Assembly: GCA_016124975.1 (NCBI GenBank) | Contig: WGMP01000052.1 | Span: forward strand, 1-64,000 | Length of the DNA stretch: 64,000 bases | Direction of reading: 5' to 3' | DNA from: Phycisphaera sp. | GTDB lineage: Bacteria; Planctomycetota; Phycisphaerae; Phycisphaerales; SM1A02 | Notes under the pieces: model-generated | What the model saw: only the letters and a program-made list of their open reading frames with translations | What the model was told of the DNA's origin: nothing | Databases searched by the model: none | Program-made: the position numbers and the translations under genes | In this document: in pieces, positions 39,353 to 46,709 of the stretch | Position numbering within the stretch: position 1 is the first letter of the stretch | How the letters are laid out: the number at the start of each line of letters is the position of its first letter

Positions 39353-39643
39353 ATGGCATCGGCGCGCAACCAACACGAAGAAGGACAAGGCCACGGCGCC
39401 CGCGCGGCGAGCCCTGAGTTCGTGGCCAAGGTCGAGCGCCTCCTCGGGCTGATCCGCCCCGCCATCCAGGACGACGGCGGCGATGTCGAGCTCGTGTCCG
39501 TCACCGACGACGGGCTCGTGCGCATCCGCCTCCACGGCGCCTGCGTCGGCTGCCCGTCCGCGCACATGACCCTCCACCACGGCATCGAGCGCACCCTCCG
39601 ATCGGAGCTCGGCGAGTCGATCAGGGTCGAGGCCATCTCGTAA
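39353..39643 (+). CDS. NifU C-terminal-domain Fe-S scaffold protein
   Basis: This 96-residue protein is a Nfu/NifU C-terminal domain. The diagnostic CxxC is in LHGACVGCPSAHMTL, preceded by IRPAIQDDGGDVELVSV. Such proteins carry a bridging Fe-S cluster and deliver it to apo-enzymes. The first 20 residues are a hydrophilic extension. No other Fe-S assembly genes are adjacent. An earlier in-frame start at 39050 would add an unlikely Arg/Ser-rich leader. Confidence 0.92.
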   Translation: MASARNQHEEGQGHGARAASPEFVAKVERLLGLIRPAIQDDGGDVELVSVTDDGLVRIRLHGACVGCPSAHMTLHHGIERTLRSELGESIRVEAIS

Positions 39644-39894
39644 GGACCCGTGCGAACTCCTTGAAACCCGGGCCCCGCGCGAGATCCGGCCCGCCCGAAG
39701 CGCCCTCGCGCTCCGCGCAAGACAGGTTCTCAGCCCGTCGCAGGCTCCAAACCCTGTCCTCGGCAGAAATTGCATCGGTCGCCGCCTCGGGGAAACTCGC
39801 TCTTCGCGCTTCCGATTCCCCGAAACCTCGGGTAGTCTCTCTGAGTCCGCCAAGTGGCGGAGAGGCCGCTCGGCCTGGGCAGGAGGTCCCCACC

Positions 39895-40128
39895 ATGCTT
39901 GTGATCACCCGACGCGAGAACGAAGAGGTTGTGATCGGTGACCCCGCGTCGCCGATCGGAGTCGTGCGCATCGTGTCGATCAAGGGCGACCGCGTGCGGG
40001 TGGCCTTCGACTTCCCCCGCACCGTGCAGGTCCACCGCCGCGAGGTCGCCGACCAGATCGTCTCGAGCGGCGCGGAAGAGGGCGCGAATGTGATCGGCTC
40101 GATCCGCCCCGCCACAGAAGGCGGCTGA
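39895..40128 (+). CDS. csrA: Carbon storage regulator CsrA
   Basis: CsrA is a dimeric RNA-binding protein that blocks or stabilises mRNAs by binding ANGGA in hairpin loops, often over the ribosome binding site. The 77-residue protein starts MLVITRRENEEVVIGD and has the family core VVRIVSIKGDRVRVAFDFP and VHRREVADQI, with the C-terminal RNA-contact Arg/Glu region. AGGAGG at 39881-39886 lies eight bases before ATG; the leader itself contains GGCAGGAGG, a possible autoregulatory site. The gene is closed by a terminator. A putative CsrA-binding RNA is encoded convergently downstream. Confidence 0.96.
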   Translation: MLVITRRENEEVVIGDPASPIGVVRIVSIKGDRVRVAFDFPRTVQVHRREVADQIVSSGAEEGANVIGSIRPATEGG

Positions 40129-40158
40129 GCGCGCTCGCGACCAGCTCGACACGCACAC

Positions 40159-40187
40159 GACGCCGCCATTCGCGGCGTCTTTTCTTT
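40159..40187 (+). terminator. Rho-independent terminator of csrA
   Basis: GACGCCGC (40159-40166) pairs with GCGGCGTC (40172-40179) across a five-base loop, followed by TTTTCTTT. Confidence 0.92.
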
Positions 40188-40215
40188 GCGCGCGGGACGG
40201 TGTGCGGAGCGAAGC

Positions 40216-40254
40216 AAAAGAAAAGCGGCCCCGGTCTGCGAAGACCGAGGCCGC
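40216..40254 (-). terminator. Rho-independent terminator of the putative sRNA / mraZ transcript
   Basis: On the minus strand GCGGCCTCGGTC pairs with GACCGGGGCCGC (one mismatch, loop TTCGCA), followed by TTTTCTTTTG. Confidence 0.92.
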
Positions 40255-40545
40255 GCATCGTGCCAGCCGGCGATCCGTGCCGGCCGCATCGAAGGCCTGG
40301 CCGTCCTTGGCCAGGCAGAGCGAAGCGCAGGATGCCTGCGCGCACCCGGTGCGCAGGCTGGCGCGGGATTTCAGCCGTTTCCGGCCTTGCAGAGGCGCAT
40401 CCGTGCGCTTCCGCGATCCCGCCGCCGCGCGAGGCGGCGTCCCTTGCGACCGCTGACACGACGATCCGTGTCGAGCCAGCGGCTTGTTCGTTCCAATCGC
40501 CTCCGCGCCCCTTCGGGCTCGGCCGCGCCATCCACGCTTTCACAC
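40216..40545 (-). ncRNA. Putative CsrB/RsmZ-like CsrA-binding RNA
   Basis: No gene fits this stretch, but the minus strand is a run of hairpins ending in a strong terminator. Four carry a CsrA-type loop: CCGCTG/CAGCGG with CGAC-ACGGATC-GTCG (40450-40482), GCGC-ACGGAT-GCGC (40395-40408), CCTGGCC-AAGGAC-GGCCAGG (40296-40315) and GCCGGC-ACGGATC-GCCGGC (40266-40284). Further GGA sites occur in single-stranded parts (AAGGGA, TTGGAA, GTGGAT). A GCCG-GAAA-CGGC hairpin lies between. csrA itself is 90 bases away, convergent. The family role would be titrating CsrA. The 5' end is a guess; the RNA may be its own transcript or the mraZ 3' UTR. Confidence 0.6.
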
Positions 40546-40589
40546 CTTTCGCTTGCCTTCGCGTGTGCCTTCGCGCTCACGCACCCGGC

Positions 40590-40997
40590 TCACGCGCCCG
40601 CCATCGCAGCCATCTCGCGCACCCGCTGCTCGCGGGTCGTCAGCTCGAGGTGGTCGCGCACGCCGAGGATCACCACCGTGCCGCTCAGGCCAAACTCCTG
40701 CAGCAGCCGATCGGGAATGCGCACGCGCCCCGAACTGTCGAAGGGCACCCTCGCCGCGCGCGAGAAGAGCTGGCGGTTGTGCCGCGCCACTTCCTCTTGC
40801 GTCACCAGACCGCTCTCGATGCGGTCGGCGTACTCCTCGAACTTCTTCTCAGGCCAAAGCCAGAGACCACCCGTTTGTCCTGGCGCGGCGATGAACATCG
40901 ATCCGTGCCGCTCAGGCTTCCACTCGTCGCGAATCTCCACGGGAATCGCCAACCGCTGCTTCGAGTCGAGGGAATGTTCGTACTCGCCGAGAAACAT
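40590..40997 (-). CDS. mraZ: MraZ, transcriptional regulator of the division/cell-wall cluster type
   Basis: This 135-residue protein has the two SpoVT/AbrB-like MraZ domains with their DxxxR motifs, SLDSKQRLAIP and PFDSSGRVRIP. MraZ normally heads the dcw cluster and represses it. Here rsmH (mraW), ftsL and ftsZ are absent and the putative CsrA-binding RNA follows instead. ATG at 40997 gives the standard MF.GEY start. The frame is open upstream to 41240 with an in-frame ATG at about 41142; a perfect AAGGAGGTGA (41160-41169) lies about 20 bases before that ATG, too far for normal use. Confidence 0.93.
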   Translation of the reverse strand: MFLGEYEHSLDSKQRLAIPVEIRDEWKPERHGSMFIAAPGQTGGLWLWPEKKFEEYADRIESGLVTQEEVARHNRQLFSRAARVPFDSSGRVRIPDRLLQEFGLSGTVVILGVRDHLELTTREQRVREMAAMAGA

Positions 40998-41287
40998 GGT
41001 TGGCGCCCGCTCGGACGCGGGGAAGGTACTGCACCTCGCCCCACCTTGCAACACCTCGGGACACGCTTCTGCACTTTTTGTTGCAACTATTTTTGCCGCT
41101 CTCAGGCACTCCCGTTTGGAACTTGCTCGTAAATGCCCCATATTTCTGGGGTTAGATCTCACCTCCTTGTGCCGCGTCCGTGCCACTCCGTCCGTGGCCC
41201 GACCCGCGCCCGCGACCGACATCCCCCACCACCGCCCCACCGCAGCGAGCGCCCCGATGCGCTCGACTGGATCGACCAGACCGCCCC
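40998..41287. other. AT-richer divergent region upstream of mraZ
   Basis: It is 290 bp with lower GC than its surroundings (41080-41160). It has the minus-strand hairpin CCCC-AGAAATAT-GGGG and a free Shine-Dalgarno-like AAGGAGGTGA at 41160-41169. TGGGG pentamers occur twice but not in the triple spaced array of known MraZ operators. Promoters for mraZ and the plus-strand gene must lie here. Confidence 0.45.
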
Positions 41288-41884
41288 ATGATTCCGCCCC
41301 CCACCGAGGAGACCTTGTCCGCGCTCACCCGCATCCCGTCGGGCGAGTACCTGCTCACCTCGGGCCATGGCGAGGTGCGCGACGGCAGGCTCGTGCATCG
41401 GGTGCAGCAGTGCGGAACGGTGCCACCGATGCTGCTCGTCGCGATGGAGAAGGGACACCCCCTTTCGCCGCTGATCCGCGACAGCCGCACCTTCGCGCTC
41501 TCGCTTCTTGACCCGAACGAGCGGCTCGTCCAACGCGTCTTCGGGCCCGACCGCCGCATCGGCGAGGACCCGTTCCTCACCTATCCGCACAAGGTCGGCG
41601 TGCTCGGCGCGCCGATCGTGACCCGCGCCGTGGCGTGGTTCGACTGCGAGGTGGTCCGCCACCTCGACATGGAGACGAACTTCGAGCTCTACATCGGGCT
41701 CGTGCACGCGGCGGGAATCGGCGACGCACCCGCGCAACGGCTTCACGCCGCGCTGCACGCGGCGCGTGCGGGCGACACGCGCGGCCGACGCCTGCGCGCC
41801 CCCGCGGACCTCGCCACCGCGGCGGAGTCGCCTGCCGAGCGCCCGCGCACGAAGGGCGCGCAGCGCGGCGCACGCACGCGCTGA
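41288..41884 (+). CDS. Flavin-reductase-like (FMN-binding split-barrel) protein
   Basis: This 198-residue protein fits the flavin reductase-like domain: IPSGEYLLTSGHGEVRDG, TVPPMLLVAMEKGHPLSPLI (flavin phosphate region) and FALSLLDPNERLVQRVFG. The C-terminal 30 residues are a basic Ala/Arg tail. Family members reduce FMN or bind it in a partner oxygenase system; the substrate is unknown. ATG at 41288 was chosen since upstream sequence is Pro/Arg-rich shadow. The amidohydrolase follows 22 bases later and is likely co-transcribed. Confidence 0.75.
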   Translation: MIPPPTEETLSALTRIPSGEYLLTSGHGEVRDGRLVHRVQQCGTVPPMLLVAMEKGHPLSPLIRDSRTFALSLLDPNERLVQRVFGPDRRIGEDPFLTYPHKVGVLGAPIVTRAVAWFDCEVVRHLDMETNFELYIGLVHAAGIGDAPAQRLHAALHAARAGDTRGRRLRAPADLATAAESPAERPRTKGAQRGARTR

Positions 41885-41906
41885 GGGTCGCCTAGAGTCC
41901 GCGCCC

Positions 41907-43007
41907 ATGCAGATGCCCACGCATGCGCGGGTCGCGCGCCCCGACGCACCTTCGAATCGACTCGGCCTCGACTACGGCGCGGAGGCGACGCGCCTCCCGC
42001 AGCTTGGCTACGGCATCATCGATGTCCACGCCCACATCAACGGCCTCGAGGCGAGCGCGCTGTGGGCGCCGATCGCGAGGGCCTACGGCGTCGAGCGCAC
42101 CTACTCGATGAGCCGCGTCGAGGACATTCCCGCGCTGCGCGAGCGGTTCGGCGACGCGCTCGAGTTCATCGCCTTCCCCGACTTCATGCATCCAGACCGC
42201 CGCGAGGGCCACGGCGACGGCTATCTGCGCCGCATCGAGCGCTATCGCGAGCACGGCGTGCGCATCGTGAAGTTCTGGAACGCGCCGCGCATCACGGAGC
42301 TCGCCGCCGAAGCGGGCGACCCGCGCCTCTTCGACCTCGGCGAGCCCGCGCGGCTCGAGCAGATGAAGCTCGCGGAGAGGCTCGGGATGATGTGCATGGT
42401 GCATGTCGCGGACCCCGACACCTGGTTCAGGACGAAGTACAAGGACGCCGCGCGCTACGGCGCCAAGCTCGACCACTACACGCCGCTCCGCCGCGCGCTT
42501 GACCGATTCGCCATGCCGTGGATCGCGGCGCACATGGGCGGATTTCCCGAGGACCTCGCGTTCCTCGACGCACTGCTCGAGGCGCACCCGAACCTCCATC
42601 TCGACACGAGCGCGACCAAGTGGATGGTGCGCGAGCTCGGGCGGCACCCGCGCGACGAGGTCGTGTCGTTCCTCGCGAAGTGGCGCGGCCGCATCCTCTT
42701 CGGCACCGACACTGTGACGACCGACGACCACCTGCGCGCGGGCGACAAGGCAAGCGAGATGGCGAAGAAGGCGACGAGCCGCGACGAGGCGCACGACCTC
42801 TACGCAAGCCGCTACTGGGCGCTGCGCATGATGTGGGAGGCGTCGGGCGAGTGCGCGTCGCCGATCTCGGATCCCGACCTCCACATGGTCGACCCCGAGC
42901 GCCACACGCCGCTCGATGCGCCGCCTCTCAAGGGCCTCGCCCTTCCGAGCGATCTCCTCAGGAGCCTGTATCGCGACGCGGCGATCAAGCTCTTCGGGTC
43001 TCTCTGA
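41907..43007 (+). CDS. Amidohydrolase-superfamily metal-dependent hydrolase
   Basis: This 366-residue protein is an amidohydrolase 2-type TIM barrel. Metal ligands are visible as IIDVHAHING near residue 40, MVHVADP, IAAHMGGFPEDL and ILFGTDTVTTDDH. The layout suggests a decarboxylase/hydrolase of the ACMSD-like branch, but the substrate cannot be read. It lies just after the flavin-reductase-like gene, so the pair could act on one substrate. Two dispersed hairpin repeats begin about 90 bases after its stop. Confidence 0.8.
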   Translation: MQMPTHARVARPDAPSNRLGLDYGAEATRLPQLGYGIIDVHAHINGLEASALWAPIARAYGVERTYSMSRVEDIPALRERFGDALEFIAFPDFMHPDRREGHGDGYLRRIERYREHGVRIVKFWNAPRITELAAEAGDPRLFDLGEPARLEQMKLAERLGMMCMVHVADPDTWFRTKYKDAARYGAKLDHYTPLRRALDRFAMPWIAAHMGGFPEDLAFLDALLEAHPNLHLDTSATKWMVRELGRHPRDEVVSFLAKWRGRILFGTDTVTTDDHLRAGDKASEMAKKATSRDEAHDLYASRYWALRMMWEASGECASPISDPDLHMVDPERHTPLDAPPLKGLALPSDLLRSLYRDAAIKLFGSL

Positions 43008-43098
43008 GCCGAGCAGCGGCCTGAAGGGCAGCGCTGCGGCAGCCGACATGGCTCGATGGCGACCCGGACGACGCGAACCGCGCGACGCGACACGCACA

Positions 43099-43187
43099 GG
43101 TGCCCTTGGACGAAGTCCGAGGAACGGGCGATGTCAGCCGTCGACTCCGACGATCTGCGTTCCGCATGCTGAAGCATGCGGGCACCC
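43099..43187. repeat. Dispersed hairpin repeat, copy A
   Basis: First hairpin CTTGGACGAAGTCCGAGG, core GGGCGATGTCAGCCGTCGAC, second hairpin CCGCATGCTGAAGCATGCGG, then GCACCC. Same architecture as at 13.65-14.16 kb. Confidence 0.85.
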
Positions 43188-43277
43188 ATGATGAGGGACT
43201 CCGACGATCCGAATCGTGCGAGACGACGACCAAGGGTGGGGACTCTGACGATCCGAATCGTGCGACACGAGAATCAT

Positions 43278-43367
43278 GGGTGCCCGTGGACTTCAGTCCG
43301 CGGAACGGGTGGTGTCAGCCTTCAACTCCGACGATTGGCGTTCCGGGGACTTCGTCCCCGGGCACCC
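43278..43367. repeat. Dispersed hairpin repeat, copy B
   Basis: Outer arms GGGTGCCCG and CGGGCACCC. First hairpin GTGGACTTCAGTCCGCGG, core GGGTGGTGTCAGCC, second hairpin CCGGGGACTTCGTCCCCGG. Stem bases differ from other copies yet stay paired. Confidence 0.88.
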
Positions 43368-43426
43368 TTGATGAGCGACCCCGATGGTCGGGACCGTGCG
43401 AGACCGCAATCCCGGGCATCAATCCC

Positions 43427-44563
43427 TCAGGGTTTGCCCGCGCATGCGAGCCTGCGCGCGAGCTCCGCGACATCGCGGTCGAAGCGCGACACGAGGGCGT
43501 GCCCCGCGTGCGCACCGAGGTCGATCGACGCATGCACGAGCGCGGGCACGCCGCAGGCGAGCGCCCACAGCGCGGGGAGCGACGAGACTGCGTCCCCCGC
43601 AGCGGCGACCGAGCGCGGCAGGCGTTCGGGCGGACGCCAGCCCGCGCAGACATCGGGTCGCTCAAGCGCGCCGTCGCGGTCGAGCACGCAGGCGTCGAGC
43701 GCGGGAAGAAGTTCCCACGGCCGCTCGACGCGCGCGTCGACGACGATCGGCTTGCCGTTCGCAGCGCCGCGCAGGAACGCGTCGATCTCCTGCCAGCGCG
43801 GCGTCTCGGGCGACACCACGAGACGGATTGGCGCACCTCCGACGACCGTCATGCCCACGCCGCGCGTGAGGAAGGAGAGATCGACCGTCTCGGCGCGCTC
43901 GCAGCCGACGAGCACCGCGATGTCGCGCGGGGCGAGGCCGAGCTCGCGGCGGATACGCGCGCGGCGCCCCTCGGGCCATGCGGGCGCGGGCGGAAGCGCG
44001 CAGGGCACGCCTGCGCGGCGGAGTCCGTCGCGCGGGTCGTCGTCGGAGGGCGGTCCCGACTGCCGATGCGCGATCACCAAGGCTTCCGCGATCGGGCCGT
44101 GCACGACGGTGATGGCGTCCGGCTGCAGGAACGCGGGCATCGACTGAAACCACGCATCGTGCGCGAGGCCGATCGAGCCGTCTTCGCCCGCGTGCTTCCG
44201 CAGTTCCGACAGGCTCGTCGGCCCGGGCATGAGTTCAGTCCAATGTCGCGGCCCTCCGCGCGCCGTGACGGCGCGGCGCGGCGCAAGCATGGCGTAGTTC
44301 ACGCCGCCGATGCGCGCGATCTGCTCGATGGCGCCCGCGCACTTTGGCGCATAGGCGTGGATCCGCGCCGCGAATGCCGCAGGCCCGAGGATCTCGACGC
44401 CGTCATGCTCGCCCGCCTCGCGGGCGATCCGCTCGAGCGTGCACTCGCCCGACTCCTCGAAGCAGACGACATGAAGCGTCGCGGGCTGCGACCTCGGCAG
44501 GTCCTCACGCGCGTCCACACGCTCACGCTCGGCCAGATCCGCAGCGCCCGCCCCGCCGTTCAC
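43427..44563 (-). CDS. Probable glycosyltransferase (GT-B-like)
   Basis: This 378-residue protein looks like a divergent GT-B glycosyltransferase. The N-terminal half starts LHVVCFEESGECTLERIARE with a possible first Rossmann domain; the second half has IRRELGLAPRDIAVLVGCER, typical of GT4 inter-domain starts, and a late SSLPALWALACGVPALVHAS motif resembling the nucleotide-sugar-binding region. The usual E(x7)E signature is not clear, so confidence is limited. The GTG start overlaps the stop of the lipoprotein gene (GTGA). Confidence 0.55.
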   Translation of the reverse strand: MNGGAGAADLAERERVDAREDLPRSQPATLHVVCFEESGECTLERIAREAGEHDGVEILGPAAFAARIHAYAPKCAGAIEQIARIGGVNYAMLAPRRAVTARGGPRHWTELMPGPTSLSELRKHAGEDGSIGLAHDAWFQSMPAFLQPDAITVVHGPIAEALVIAHRQSGPPSDDDPRDGLRRAGVPCALPPAPAWPEGRRARIRRELGLAPRDIAVLVGCERAETVDLSFLTRGVGMTVVGGAPIRLVVSPETPRWQEIDAFLRGAANGKPIVVDARVERPWELLPALDACVLDRDGALERPDVCAGWRPPERLPRSVAAAGDAVSSLPALWALACGVPALVHASIDLGAHAGHALVSRFDRDVAELARRLACAGKP

Positions 44564-45246
44564 CGCCTGCGCGTCCCGAGGTTCTCGCCGAGGTCGACGC
44601 GGTCGTGCTTGTAGAAGAGCCGCGAAACCTCGAGGGCCGCGCGCTGCACGAGACGGTCCTCGACCGCGATGATGTTCGAGCGCGACATCGCGCCACCGAG
44701 CGAGGTCTCGCGGATCGTCGCCATGACCTCGCGGCCCTCGGGCTGCGACTCGGCGGCGGGGAAGACGCGCGCCTTCGCGTCGAGATCGAGCACCTTCACG
44801 CGCACGCTGATCGTCGGGCGAAGGCCCTGGCTGTCGCTGCGGCCGTAGAGGTCGAAGATGAACGGCTGGATGTGGATCACCTGCGCGCAGTCGAGCGCGC
44901 GGCCGATCTTCTCGATCGACGCGAGGTTGCGCGCATCGCCGCCCGACATGCTGCGCGCGACGGAGATCGCCTGCGCGGTCGACACCGTCGAGGAGAGGAT
45001 CTCGCGCTCCATGAGGTCGAAGCTCACGCCGTCGCCGATCGCGGTGAGAAGCGCGCTGCGAGGAAGGATGTTGCGCGGGTCGTCGACGAAGACCACCGTC
45101 TTCTTGTCGGCGAGCGTGAACTCCGCCTCGATCTGCCCCGGGCCCTCGATGACATACGCGACGGGCGTGACGATGTTGCACGAAGTGAGGGCGGGCGCCG
45201 AGAGCGCCAGCGCACCGAGCGAGAGGAGGACGCGCGCCGTCTTCAT
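44560..45246 (-). CDS. Lipoprotein of unknown function, paralogue of the upstream one
   Basis: This 228-residue protein has a lipoprotein signal peptide (MKTARVLLSLGALALSAPALTSC; lipobox LTSC). The body has a domain with KTVVFVDDPRNILPRSAL, DCAQVIHIQPFIFDLYGRSD and a C-terminal helix LVQRAALEVSRLFYKHDRV. The last segment is similar to LFIQRTSWLFYRHIEDKYP in the neighbouring lipoprotein, so the two look like diverged paralogues. No known family is recognised. It is coupled to the downstream glycosyltransferase gene. Confidence 0.72.
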   Translation of the reverse strand: MKTARVLLSLGALALSAPALTSCNIVTPVAYVIEGPGQIEAEFTLADKKTVVFVDDPRNILPRSALLTAIGDGVSFDLMEREILSSTVSTAQAISVARSMSGGDARNLASIEKIGRALDCAQVIHIQPFIFDLYGRSDSQGLRPTISVRVKVLDLDAKARVFPAAESQPEGREVMATIRETSLGGAMSRSNIIAVEDRLVQRAALEVSRLFYKHDRVDLGENLGTRRR

Positions 45247-45351
45247 GGGATTGGTCTTCGTTCGGTCATGCATGGCGTGTCTCGTCGTCGTTCGTCTCTG
45301 CCCGTCGCGACTCGGCCTGCGCCGCGGCGCGTCAGTGCGCACCGCCGCGCC

Positions 45352-46074
45352 TCAGCGGTTCGGATACTTGTCCTCGATGTGGCGGTAGAAGAGCCACGAG
45401 GTGCGCTGGATGAACAGCGTCAGCAGCCCGCGCTCGATGTCCTCGCGTCGCGCGGCCTCGCGGCCCACGCCTTCCTTGTCGGGGAAGCGCACCATGATGT
45501 TCGTGGTGTAGACGAACTCGTCGGGCGCGAAGGTGTCTGCCTCGATCACGCCGATCGTCGCGCCCGCTGCGCCGTCCCAGAGATAGCTGTTGCCCGTCGG
45601 ATGCAGGCGGAACTCGTAGAGGTCGATGTGGACGAGGCGGTTGACGCCGAGCTCGCGCGCGATCTCGCCGTAGGCGAGCGCACGCCACTGCGGGGTGCGG
45701 TACTGCCAGTCGAGGACCTCGCCAGGCGGGAGCACAGAGGCGCCCTTCACGAACGCGCGGATGCGCGCCGCGACGTTCGCGGTGATCTGGCCGATCACGG
45801 TCGGGTGCTCGACGAGCGTGGCGTAGTCGGCGTTGACGACGACGGCGACGGTCTGGTTCTCGAGGCCGTCGTACTCCGCGGGAACATCGAGCTTCTTGCC
45901 GCGCTCGATCTGTTCGCCGAGGGCGCCGATCGCGCCCGCGACGCATCCAGGCGCCGCGACGAGCGCCGTCACGGCCAAGAGCGCCGCGGCGCATCGAGCG
46001 GCGAGCGGCGTGCGGCTCGTCCGCGCGGAAGCGGACGGCGAAAGGGCGTCTCTCTGTCGTGGCATCGTTCGCAT
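45352..46074 (-). CDS. Lipoprotein of unknown function
   Basis: This protein of about 240 residues has a lipoprotein signal (AALLAVTALVAAPGC, lipobox AAPGC) and a body with QTVAVVVNADYATLVEHPTV, ELGVNRLVHIDLYEFRLHP and a C-terminal helix near LFIQRTSWLFYRHIEDKYP. ATG codons at 46074 and 46065 are both possible; neither has a strong ribosome binding site. It lies 105 bases upstream of the paralogous lipoprotein gene on the same strand. No family name can be given. Confidence 0.7.
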   Translation of the reverse strand: MRTMPRQRDALSPSASARTSRTPLAARCAAALLAVTALVAAPGCVAGAIGALGEQIERGKKLDVPAEYDGLENQTVAVVVNADYATLVEHPTVIGQITANVAARIRAFVKGASVLPPGEVLDWQYRTPQWRALAYGEIARELGVNRLVHIDLYEFRLHPTGNSYLWDGAAGATIGVIEADTFAPDEFVYTTNIMVRFPDKEGVGREAARREDIERGLLTLFIQRTSWLFYRHIEDKYPNR

Positions 46075-46102
46075 CGTTCTTTCGTTCGAGGCCTGCGGCC
46101 CG

Positions 46103-46648
46103 TCACTCCATCCAGCCGCGCATCATCGCGGCCTTGTATCCCCAGGCGAGGAGCGCAACGAGGCCGACCAGCCACGCGCTGCGCGCATTCCAGAGGCGCT
46201 CGTAGACGGGGAGGACCGTCTTGCCCGAGACAAGCGTCCACACCGAGGCCACGAACGCCATGCCCGCCGCGACCGCAAGCAGGCAACCGAGAGGCTGCGT
46301 CATGAAGCTCGCGACGAGGTCGCCCTTCGCCGCATAGGCGAAGGCGGTCGTCATGCCGCAGGAAGGGCATGGTATCCCGAACTGCGCGGGCCACGAACAC
46401 GGCGGAAGCCCAAGCGCCTCGTGCGTCCCAAAACCACGGTTCGAGGGCTTCAACGACCACGCCGTCGATAGGAGCGCGCCCGTCGCGCCCGCCACGATGA
46501 GCGCCGCGAAGCGCCTGCGGCGCCTGTCCTCCGCGCGGGCGAACTCGGTTGCATCCACCGCTCCCGCACCCGCGGGGCGGTCGGGCGGAGCGAGCGGCGG
46601 CGCGGGGTCTGCCGCCAGCGGAGGAGTTGGCTCGGATCCCTCTGGCAC
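46103..46648 (-). CDS. DUF2752 membrane protein
   Basis: This 181-residue protein has a disordered Pro-rich N-terminus (about 1-40) and the DUF2752 signature FGIPCPSCGMTTAFAYAAKG near residue 95, with a CPSCG motif. Two or three membrane segments flank it (about 46-63, 120-142, 158-172). DUF2752 proteins are small membrane proteins of unknown role. It lies 28 bases upstream of the lipoprotein gene and is divergent from the dipeptidase gene. Confidence 0.85.
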   Translation of the reverse strand: MPEGSEPTPPLAADPAPPLAPPDRPAGAGAVDATEFARAEDRRRRRFAALIVAGATGALLSTAWSLKPSNRGFGTHEALGLPPCSWPAQFGIPCPSCGMTTAFAYAAKGDLVASFMTQPLGCLLAVAAGMAFVASVWTLVSGKTVLPVYERLWNARSAWLVGLVALLAWGYKAAMMRGWME

Positions 46649-46709
46649 GGCGGAGAGCGTAGCGCCCTCGCCGACCTCCTGCGCGCCCCACCGCTACCGT
46701 GCCGAAACC

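Noticed and set aside
39980-40543. 187-codon minus-strand frame between csrA and mraZ
   Set aside because: It crosses two intrinsic terminators and csrA antisense; the structured RNA explains the stretch better.
41156-41169. GATCTCACCTCCTT resembling the 16S rRNA 3' end
   Set aside because: Only the anti-Shine-Dalgarno core matches; flanking 16S sequence is absent. On the other strand it is simply AAGGAGGTGA.
40590-41240. Longer MraZ starting upstream of 40997
   Set aside because: The extension does not fit the family start and its only strong ribosome binding site is too distant; kept as a finding, not as the call.
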